48,232 bases of DNA from NCBI GenBank assembly GCA_902635645.1, contig CACPON010000007.1:1-48232 (forward strand), given 5' to 3'. A model generated the notes under the pieces. It was not told where the DNA came from, did no database searches, and saw nothing but the letters and a program-made list of their open reading frames with translations. The DNA is from an uncultured SAR86 cluster bacterium. Lineage in GTDB: Bacteria > Pseudomonadota > Gammaproteobacteria > Magnimaribacterales > D2472. This document shows positions 41,200 to 48,232 of this stretch, in pieces. Position numbers and translations under genes: made by a program. Each line of letters opens with the position of its first letter. Within the stretch, counting starts at the first letter, position 1.

Positions 41200-41823
41200 T
41201 TATTTTGAGTAAAGCTCAACAATAAGGTTTTCGTTAATTTCTGTACTTAGATCAGTTCTATCTGGTACTGATTTATATACACCTTTTAGGTTTGGCTCAT
41301 CTACTTCAATCCAATCGCATTCCTCACGGGTTGCAGCAATTTTTAATGCAGCAGCAATCCTAAGCTGACCTTTTTTTCTATCTCTAACTTGGATCTCATC
41401 ACCAGGTTGAATTTGATAAGAAGGAATGTTTACAACTGAGCCATTTACTTTGAAAGCTTTGTGAGAAACCATTTGTCTTGCTTCTGCCCTTGTTGATCCA
41501 AAACCCATTCTATAGACAACGTTATCCATTCTAGATTCAAGCAGACTTAATAAGTTCTCTCCAGTATTACCTTTTGATGAGGCAGCTTTTTTATAATAAT
41601 TTCTAAATTGTTTCTCTAAGACACCGTACATACGTCTAACTTTCTGCTTTTCTCTTAACTGTAATCCGTAATCTGAAAGCCTACCTCTTCTTGCTCCGCC
41701 TGCAGCACCTGGAGGAGAATCCATATTACATTTTGATTCAATGGCTCTAATACCACTTTTTAAATATAAATCTGTTCCTTCTCTTCTAGAAAGTCTTAAT
41801 CTTGGTCCTGTATATCTAGCCAT
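41200..41823 (-). CDS. rpsD: 30S ribosomal protein S4
   Basis: [24 protein letters not shown]. Confidence 0.97.
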   Translation of the reverse strand: MARYTGPRLRLSRREGTDLYLKSGIRAIESKCNMDSPPGAAGGARRGRLSDYGLQLREKQKVRRMYGVLEKQFRNYYKKAASSKGNTGENLLSLLESRMDNVVYRMGFGSTRAEARQMVSHKAFKVNGSVVNIPSYQIQPGDEIQVRDRKKGQLRIAAALKIAATREECDWIEVDEPNLKGVYKSVPDRTDLSTEINENLIVELYSK

Positions 41824-41834
41824 TTAATACTCCG

Positions 41835-42212
41835 TTAAACTCTTCTTTTCTTCGATGGGCGACATCCGTTGTGAGGAAGTGGCGTTACATCAGTAATGCT
41901 CTTAATTTTTAATCCGCATGCATTTAAAGCTCTTATGGCAGACTCTCTTCCACCACCTGGTCCTTTTACTTTGACGTCTAAATTTATCATCCCAAACTCT
42001 TTTGCAGCATTTCCAGCTTTATCTGCTGCAATTTGAGCAGCAAACGGTGTACTTTTTCTTGAGCCTTTAAAACCAGATCCACCTGAAGTAGCCCAACATA
42101 CTGTATTACCTTGTTTGTCAGTAATCGTGATAATTGTATTATTAAATGAGGAGTGAACATGAGCTACTCCGTCAGTAACAATTTTTTTACCTTTTTTTCC
42201 TTTTACTGCCAT
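41835..42212 (-). CDS. rpsK: 30S ribosomal protein S11
   Basis: [28 protein letters not shown]. Confidence 0.98.
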   Translation of the reverse strand: MAVKGKKGKKIVTDGVAHVHSSFNNTIITITDKQGNTVCWATSGGSGFKGSRKSTPFAAQIAADKAGNAAKEFGMINLDVKVKGPGGGRESAIRALNACGLKIKSITDVTPLPHNGCRPSKKRRV

Positions 42213-42216
42213 TTAT

Positions 42217-42573
42217 CTATCCTCTCATTGGCTTTTTAGGGCCTTTTCTTGTTCTTGCATTATTTTTAGTATTTTGACCTCTTGTAGGCAACTTCCTTCT
42301 GTGTCTAATACCTCTATAACTGCCAAGATCCATTAATCTTTTAATATTTGTGCTTATATTTCTTCTTAAATCGCCCTCAACAACAATGCTTCCAATAGCA
42401 GATCTTAAGCTTTCTATTTCTTCTTCTGATAAATCAGAAATTTTTCTTGTGTAATCAATTTTTAATTCAGTACAAATATTTTGCGCTGTCTTCCTACCAA
42501 TTCCAAAAATATGTGTAAGTGATATTTCAACGTGCTTGTTTTCTGGAATATTTACTCCTGCGATTCTAGCCAT
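42217..42573 (-). CDS. rpsM: 30S ribosomal protein S13
   Basis: [41 protein letters not shown]. Confidence 0.98.
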   Translation of the reverse strand: MARIAGVNIPENKHVEISLTHIFGIGRKTAQNICTELKIDYTRKISDLSEEEIESLRSAIGSIVVEGDLRRNISTNIKRLMDLGSYRGIRHRRKLPTRGQNTKNNARTRKGPKKPMRG

Positions 42574-42576
42574 AAA

Positions 42577-42693
42577 TTAACCTTGCCTCTGCTTATGTTT
42601 TTGATCTGTTTTGCAGATAACAAATAAGACCCCATTACGTCTTACAATTTTGCAATTTCTGCATATTTTTTTTACTGATGCTTTAACTTTCAT
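42577..42693 (-). CDS. rpmJ: 50S ribosomal protein L36 (zinc-type), missed by ORF track
   Basis: Manual translation [38 protein letters not shown], 38 aa. Confidence 0.97.
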   Translation of the reverse strand: MKVKASVKKICRNCKIVRRNGVLFVICKTDQKHKQRQG

Positions 42694-42694
42694 A

Positions 42695-43996
42695 TTACCT
42701 TTTATAATTTTTTAAATTAGCTTTTTTCATTAATGACGCATATTGCGATGACATCATATGAGACTGTACTTGTGCCATGAAGTCCATTAAGACAACTACA
42801 ATAATTAAAACGGATGTTCCACCAACAGAAATAGTTGGCGATATTCCCGCAAAATTAATCAATGCCAAAGGAAGTAAACATATTAATGTTAAATAAATTG
42901 CCCCAAAAACAGTCAATCTTGCTAGAACAGAATCTATATAGTTCGCAGTCTGTTCACCAGGTCTAATTCCTGCTATATAAGCACCTGAACGTTTTAAGTT
43001 ATCTGAAACCTCTCTAGTATTGAATGTGAGGGCAAGCCATATAAAACAGAAACTTATAATTAATCCAGCAAAAACAAGAATATATAGTGGTTGTCCCGGA
43101 TTTAATGCTAATGAGAAACTCTGTAGAAATCCAAATGATTCACTTTGTCCAAACCATGTTGATAAAGAAGCTGGAAATAACAAAAAGGTACTTGCAAAAA
43201 TTGCAGGAATAACTCCTGCCATGTTAACTTTGAAAGGTAGATGACTTGTCTGAGCTTGCATAAGCTTTCTACCCTGTTGTCTTTGAGCATAATTTACAGT
43301 TATTCTTCTCTGTCCTCTCTCAATAAATACAACAACCGCAATAACAGCCATTGATAAAAGACCTATAGCGATTAAAAGTAGTACACTAAGATCCCCTTGT
43401 CTTGATTGCTCAAGCGCCTGTCCTATTGCTCCCGGTATAGTTGTTAAAATACTTGTTGCAATAATTATAGAAATACCATTACCTATGCCTCTTTCAGATA
43501 CTTGCTCTCCAAGCCACATTAAGAACATGGTTCCTGCTACAACAGAAAATACTGCTGATACAAAAAATGATGGGCCTGGTGTATATGCTAAACCACTAGC
43601 TGAAAGGGTTACGGCTAATGCTGAAGCTTGTATAAAAGCTAATACTGCTGTTCCATATCTTGTGTACTGAGTTATGGTATTTCTTCCAGCCTGACCATCT
43701 TTTTTAAGTTCTTGTAAATAGGGAATAGAATTAGAAAATAACTGCATAATAATTGCAGAAGATATATATGGCACAACATTAAGTGCAAAAATACTCATTC
43801 TTTCTAAAGCACCACCAGAGAAAAGATTAAACATCTCGATGATTGTGCCTTGGTTTTGATCAAATAAAGCGGCTAATCTATCAGGATCTATGCCAGGAAT
43901 AGGTATATGAGTTCCAATTCTGTAGACTAGAATTGCAACAAATACAAAGCGAAGTCTTTTCCAAAGATCGCTCATTCCTTTGCCCTGATCACTCAT
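42695..43996 (-). CDS. secY: Preprotein translocase subunit SecY
   Basis: [41 protein letters not shown]. Confidence 0.97.
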   Translation of the reverse strand: MSDQGKGMSDLWKRLRFVFVAILVYRIGTHIPIPGIDPDRLAALFDQNQGTIIEMFNLFSGGALERMSIFALNVVPYISSAIIMQLFSNSIPYLQELKKDGQAGRNTITQYTRYGTAVLAFIQASALAVTLSASGLAYTPGPSFFVSAVFSVVAGTMFLMWLGEQVSERGIGNGISIIIATSILTTIPGAIGQALEQSRQGDLSVLLLIAIGLLSMAVIAVVVFIERGQRRITVNYAQRQQGRKLMQAQTSHLPFKVNMAGVIPAIFASTFLLFPASLSTWFGQSESFGFLQSFSLALNPGQPLYILVFAGLIISFCFIWLALTFNTREVSDNLKRSGAYIAGIRPGEQTANYIDSVLARLTVFGAIYLTLICLLPLALINFAGISPTISVGGTSVLIIVVVLMDFMAQVQSHMMSSQYASLMKKANLKNYKR

Positions 43997-44494
43997 TTAC
44001 TTTTCAGACTCCTTTTTTACATCATTTGAGTCGATATTCTTTTCAACTTCAACAACAGTGCCGCCAGCTTTTTCAATAGACGCTTTAGCTCCCTTGGTAA
44101 CCTTTATACCTTCAACTGTTAATTTTGATTCAAGATCGAAAGTGCCAAATATTTTCACCTTTTTTACAGAATTGGGGATTATTTTGCTTTCTTTAAGAGT
44201 TGCTAAACTAACAACACCCATGCCATTTAAGTTTTTAATATTAACTTCTTTCAAATAATTATTTTTTCTTGATGAAAAACCAAATTTTGGTAATCTCATC
44301 TGTAAAGGCATTTGCCCACCTTCAAAACCAAGTCTTACACCTCCACCAGATCTAGACTTTTGGCCTTTATGTCCTCTGCCTGCTGTCTTACCATTTCCTG
44401 AACCCATGCCTCGACCTACTCTTTTTCTATTCTGAGCAGTACCTTTGTTAGACAAAGAGTTTAAGGACATTGTATTTGCTTCACTTTCACTCAT
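43997..44494 (-). CDS. rplO: 50S ribosomal protein L15
   Basis: RVGRGMGSGNGKTAGRGHKGQKSRSGGG; start ambiguous between MSESEANT and MSLNSL. Confidence 0.95.
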   Translation of the reverse strand: MSESEANTMSLNSLSNKGTAQNRKRVGRGMGSGNGKTAGRGHKGQKSRSGGGVRLGFEGGQMPLQMRLPKFGFSSRKNNYLKEVNIKNLNGMGVVSLATLKESKIIPNSVKKVKIFGTFDLESKLTVEGIKVTKGAKASIEKAGGTVVEVEKNIDSNDVKKESEK

Positions 44495-44495
44495 T

Positions 44496-44684
44496 TTAAC
44501 TTTCCTGAATTTCAATCATGTCAGCTATCTTATTAACCAACCCACGATTACTTGGAGTATCTAAAACTGTTACGGTTTGGTTTAGTTTTTTAAAACCTAA
44601 GCCTTTAATACATAATTTATGCTTCTTCATTCGGCCTATTCCGCTCTTTACAAGTTTAATAGTCATTGTTTTTTCTTTACTCAT
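44496..44684 (-). CDS. rpmD: 50S ribosomal protein L30
   Basis: [32 protein letters not shown]. Confidence 0.95.
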   Translation of the reverse strand: MSKEKTMTIKLVKSGIGRMKKHKLCIKGLGFKKLNQTVTVLDTPSNRGLVNKIADMIEIQES

Positions 44685-45190
44685 GATGCTTGCTCTACTT
44701 TTTTGCCTCTTCTTGCAGAAACTGTATCAGGAGACTCCATTGCACTTAGTGCGTTAATGGTAGCTCTAACAACATTTACTGGATTAGTTGATCCATAACA
44801 TTTAGCAAGAACATTTTGGACTCCAGCTAATTCTAAAACCGCTCTCATGGCTCCACCAGCGATGATTCCCGTTCCTTCAGACGCTGGTTGCATATATACA
44901 TTCGCAGAACCATGCTTAGCTTTAACTGGATACCACAAAGTTGTATTATTTAATTCAACTTCGACCATGCTTCTTCTAGCATTTTCCATAGCTTTTTGAA
45001 TTGCAATTGGCACCTCTTTAGCCTTACCTCTTCCAAAACCAACTCTTCCGTTTCCATCACCAACAACAGTAAGAGCTGTAAAGCCAAAAATTCTTCCACC
45101 TTTAACAACTTTTGCTACTCTATTAACTTGAACTAACTTTTCTTCAAGAGCATCAACTTGTTGATTATTTGCTACATTGTTATCTTTCAT
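44681..45190 (-). CDS. rpsE: 30S ribosomal protein S5
   Basis: [33 protein letters not shown]. Confidence 0.97.
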   Translation of the reverse strand: MKDNNVANNQQVDALEEKLVQVNRVAKVVKGGRIFGFTALTVVGDGNGRVGFGRGKAKEVPIAIQKAMENARRSMVEVELNNTTLWYPVKAKHGSANVYMQPASEGTGIIAGGAMRAVLELAGVQNVLAKCYGSTNPVNVVRATINALSAMESPDTVSARRGKKVEQAS

Positions 45191-45197
45191 AATTTAA

Positions 45198-45545
45198 TTA
45201 AAACTCCAGTCCAGCTTGTCTAGCAGAATCAGCTAAAGCTTTTATTCGGCCATGATATTTATATCCAGATCTATCAAAAACAACTTTTTTAATCCCATTT
45301 TCAATTGCTCTTTCAGCAACCTTCTTACCAACAGCTTCAGCACCAGCAACGTTATTTGCTTGCTTATCCATATCTTTTTCAGCTGTTGATGCAGATGCAA
45401 TAACAGTTGTGCCTAGGCTATCAAAGACTTGTGCATAGAAATGCTTAGATGATCTGTAAACACTTAATCTTGGAGTCTCTTGACTCTTAATGTTCATTCG
45501 AGTTTTTTTAGCTCGTCTTAATCTAGATGTATTTTTAATACTCAT
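45198..45545 (-). CDS. rplR: 50S ribosomal protein L18
   Basis: RLSVYRSSKHFYAQVFD, FDRSGYKYHGRIKALADSARQAGLEF. Confidence 0.97.
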   Translation of the reverse strand: MSIKNTSRLRRAKKTRMNIKSQETPRLSVYRSSKHFYAQVFDSLGTTVIASASTAEKDMDKQANNVAGAEAVGKKVAERAIENGIKKVVFDRSGYKYHGRIKALADSARQAGLEF

Positions 45546-45548
45546 TTT

Positions 45549-46091
45549 TTATGCTCCAGCAGCTTTTTTAGCTTCTTTTCTTCTTACATTTTCATCAGAG
45601 TATCTAACTCCCTTACCTTTGTATGGCTCAGGTGGTCTAAAGGCTCTAATTTCAGCAGCAGCTTGACCTAGTATTTGTTTGTTGTGGCTCTTTAAAACAA
45701 CTTCTGTTTGAGACGGTGTTTCAACTTGTACCTCATCAGGAAGTTGATATTTAACAGGATGTGAAAAGCCGAGAGTCAGCTCAAGCAATTTTCCAGATGC
45801 CTTTGCTCTGTAACCAACACCTTTTAATTCAAGTTTCTTTTCAAAACCTTGAGATACACCAATAATCATATTATTAACCAGTGCTCTGGTGGTTCCTGCT
45901 AGTGCTACTGACTGTTGATTGTTTTCATCATATTTAACAGTTATTACATTATCTGCTATATCCAATGAAACAGTTTCAGGAAGATCAAATTTTAATTCGC
46001 CGACCTTTCCTTTAACATCTAAACAACCATCATTAAAATTAACAGTTACACCGTCTGCAATTTCAATTGGGTTTTTTGCTACTCTAGACAT
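45549..46091 (-). CDS. rplF: 50S ribosomal protein L6
   Basis: [37 protein letters not shown]-type C-terminus. Confidence 0.97.
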   Translation of the reverse strand: [180 protein letters not shown]

Positions 46092-46093
46092 TA

Positions 46094-46489
46094 TTAAAAT
46101 ACCTCACAAAGAATTTCACCACCAACGTTCTTGGACTTGGCATCTGCATCAGTCATAAGACCTTGGTTGGTTGAAACAATATATGAACCTAAACCATTTT
46201 TTACAGATTTAAGTTCATTAGAAGCAGAATACTTGCGTAAACTTGGCTTGCTTATTCTTTTTAAAGTTTTAATGACTGGAGAGGAGTTATGATATTTAAG
46301 AACTACTTTTAAAGATGGTTTACCATCAATCTCATCTTTGCTACAGCTTTTAATATATCCTTCTGTAACTAAAACATTAACAAGTTCATGCTTTAATTTT
46401 GAATATGGGACATCCACATCAACCTTACCTCGCATTAAACCATTACGAATTCTTGTTAAACAATCTGCTATAGGATCTTGAAAACTCAT
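46094..46489 (-). CDS. rpsH: 30S ribosomal protein S8
   Basis: MSFQDPIADCLTRIRNGLM, STNQGLMTDADAKSKNVGGEILCEVF. Confidence 0.97.
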   Translation of the reverse strand: MSFQDPIADCLTRIRNGLMRGKVDVDVPYSKLKHELVNVLVTEGYIKSCSKDEIDGKPSLKVVLKYHNSSPVIKTLKRISKPSLRKYSASNELKSVKNGLGSYIVSTNQGLMTDADAKSKNVGGEILCEVF

Positions 46490-46493
46490 ATTA

Positions 46494-46799
46494 TTACCAA
46501 CTTGATTTAACTAAACCTGGAATATCGCCTCTCATTGCAGCTTCTCTTAATTTGATTCTGCTTAAACCAAATTTTCTATAAACAGCATGAGGCCTCCCAG
46601 TGACCTGACATCTTCTTACAACTCTTGATGGACTAGAATTTCTTGGAAGTTTTTGAAACTTTATAGAAGCTTCATATCTTTCTTCACTACTAGCATTTTG
46701 ATCATTCATAATTGCCTTTAACGCAGCTCTTTTTTCAGCATACTTTGCAACCATTTTTATTCTCTTGTGCTCTCTAGCTATCATTGATTTCTTTGCCAT
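46494..46799 (-). CDS. rpsN: 30S ribosomal protein S14 (zinc-independent type)
   Basis: [52 protein letters not shown]. Confidence 0.97.
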   Translation of the reverse strand: MAKKSMIAREHKRIKMVAKYAEKRAALKAIMNDQNASSEERYEASIKFQKLPRNSSPSRVVRRCQVTGRPHAVYRKFGLSRIKLREAAMRGDIPGLVKSSW

Positions 46800-46809
46800 A
46801 CTTTTTTAC

Positions 46810-47349
46810 CTACTTTTTAAATGGGAACTCTAAAACCTCTAATAAAGCTTTAGCGCCCTCTTTATCTGATGCAGAGGTGTTAATACATACATCCATACCT
46901 CTAATAGTGTCTACATTATCAAACTTAATTTCTGGGAAAATTATTTGTTCTTTAATTCCAAAATTATAGTTACCCTGTCCATCAAAAGATTTAGGATTCA
47001 TACCTCTAAAATCTCTTTCTCTAGGAATTGCAATATTTATTAACCTTTCCATAAATTCATACATTTTTTCGCCACGTAATGTAACTTTACATCCAAGAGG
47101 CCAACCTTCTCTGATCTTAAAGCTAGCTACTGATTTCCTAGCCTTTGTAATGACTGGTTTTTGACCAGCTATAGCTGTTAAGTTTTGAACAGCTGATTCT
47201 AGATGCTTCTTATCATTAGCAGCCTCTCCAACACCCATGTTGATCACAACTTTTGTTAACTTTGGAACAGCCATAACATTCTTAATTCCTAACTTCTCTT
47301 GAAGTACAGCCTTAAGCTCAGTATTATATTTTTCTCTTAAATTTGACAT
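46810..47349 (-). CDS. rplE: 50S ribosomal protein L5
   Basis: [40 protein letters not shown]. Confidence 0.98.
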   Translation of the reverse strand: MSNLREKYNTELKAVLQEKLGIKNVMAVPKLTKVVINMGVGEAANDKKHLESAVQNLTAIAGQKPVITKARKSVASFKIREGWPLGCKVTLRGEKMYEFMERLINIAIPRERDFRGMNPKSFDGQGNYNFGIKEQIIFPEIKFDNVDTIRGMDVCINTSASDKEGAKALLEVLEFPFKK

Positions 47350-47676
47350 TTACTTTATCTCTTTACTATCAGACTTAAATAATCTTATTTTCTTTCCATC
47401 TTTGTTAGTTGAATAAGAAATCTTATCTTTTGACTTTTTACTAGGATTCCATATAGCTAAGTTAGAAAGTGCAATAGCAGCCTCTTGTTCAACCACACCA
47501 CCTGTAACACCCATTTCAGGATTAGGTTTGGTATGTTTTTTAACCATATTAATTCCAGTTACAATCCCCTTATTTTTGGACTTTATAATTTTTCTTAAAG
47601 TACCTTTTTTTCCAAGGTCTTTACCGGCAACAACAATAACCTCATCGCCAGTTCTCAATTTAGTTGGAGTAATCAT
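47350..47676 (-). CDS. rplX: 50S ribosomal protein L24
   Basis: KLRTGDEVIVVAGKDLGKKGTLRKI, VKKHTKPNPE. Confidence 0.97.
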   Translation of the reverse strand: MITPTKLRTGDEVIVVAGKDLGKKGTLRKIIKSKNKGIVTGINMVKKHTKPNPEMGVTGGVVEQEAAIALSNLAIWNPSKKSKDKISYSTNKDGKKIRLFKSDSKEIK

Positions 47677-47678
47677 TT

Positions 47679-48047
47679 TTAGAGAACCTCCGGTGCTAAA
47701 GATAATATTTTCATGTGCTTTCCATCTCTAAGCTCTCTAGTTACTGGCCCAAATACACGAGTTCCTATTGGAGCTTTTTGATTATTAATTAGCACAGCTG
47801 CATTTTCATCAAATTTAATCAAAGATCCGTCTCTTCGTCTTACACCTTTTTTTGTTCTTACAATTAATGCGTCTACTACTTGTCCTTTTTTAACTTTTCC
47901 AGTTGGTATAGCCTCTCTGACAGCAACTTTTATAATATCGCCAATATTTGCATATCTTCTCTTTGATCCACCCAGGACCTTAATACACATAACACTTCTT
48001 GCTCCGCTGTTATCAGCAATTTTTAAAAGCGATTGCATCTGAATCAT
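47679..48047 (-). CDS. rplN: 50S ribosomal protein L14
   Basis: [27 protein letters not shown]. Confidence 0.98.
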   Translation of the reverse strand: MIQMQSLLKIADNSGARSVMCIKVLGGSKRRYANIGDIIKVAVREAIPTGKVKKGQVVDALIVRTKKGVRRRDGSLIKFDENAAVLINNQKAPIGTRVFGPVTRELRDGKHMKILSLAPEVL

Positions 48048-48232
48048 TACTCACTCTCCTCAGATTTTGTTTCTTCAATTGAAGGATTGTTTTCTACAAG
48101 CACCCAAGTCTTGCTTTTTGAAATTGGTCTACACTCTTTTACAGTTACAACATCGCCTATTGATGCAGAATTGTTTTCATCGTGAGCATGAACTTTTGTA
48201 GCCCTTTTCATAACTTTCCCATAAAGAGGATG
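48047..48232 (-). CDS. rpsQ: 30S ribosomal protein S17, truncated at window edge
   Basis: Manual translation [61 protein letters not shown]; stop TAA overlaps rplN ATG. Confidence 0.93.
   Translation of the reverse strand, partial: HPLYGKVMKRATKVHAHDENNSASIGDVVTVKECRPISKSKTWVLVENNPSIEETKSEESE

Noticed and set aside
1-48232. CRISPR arrays, IS elements, toxin-antitoxin or defence islands, tRNA/rRNA genes, prophage
   Set aside because: No repeat arrays, transposase, integrase or defence-type domains seen; apart from tmRNA no structural RNA gene was recognisable.

Overview
AT-rich, very gene-dense gammaproteobacterial chromosome segment. Gene content and compactness suggest a streamlined marine lineage, possibly SAR86-like; that taxonomic guess is inference only. 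Nearly everything is conserved housekeeping in classical order: leuA (5' truncated); lpxD-fabZ-lpxA-lpxB-rnhB-dnaE-accA-tilS with skp/bamA/rseP/dxr/cdsA/uppS/frr/pyrH/tsf/rpsB upstream; grpE-dnaK-dnaJ-dapB; fur; bamE / rnfH-ratA; an NSS-family symporter; smpB-ssrA (tmRNA); one uncharacterised secreted protein; rpsT / obgE-rpmA-rplU; ispB-fabA-fabB; ssb / uvrA; and the spc/alpha ribosomal operons from rpsQ (partial) to rplQ, including rpmJ, which the ORF track missed. I found no mobile elements, CRISPR arrays, prophage or recognisable defence system, and I do not think the window contains a new multi-gene system. The items most worth a second look are: (1) several single-gene units whose -10 box lies 5-11 nt from the start codon with no Shine-Dalgarno sequence, suggesting leaderless mRNAs; (2) an rpsB leader with a perfect long-range GGGGT/ACCCC pairing reaching the ribosome-binding site; (3) a Ca-binding-like DxDxDGxxD loop flanked by Cys residues in the BamA L6 region; (4) acidic C-terminal tails on several ribosomal proteins; (5) a secreted four-Cys protein encoded directly behind tmRNA; (6) a heat-shock-type promoter embedded in a hairpin before grpE.
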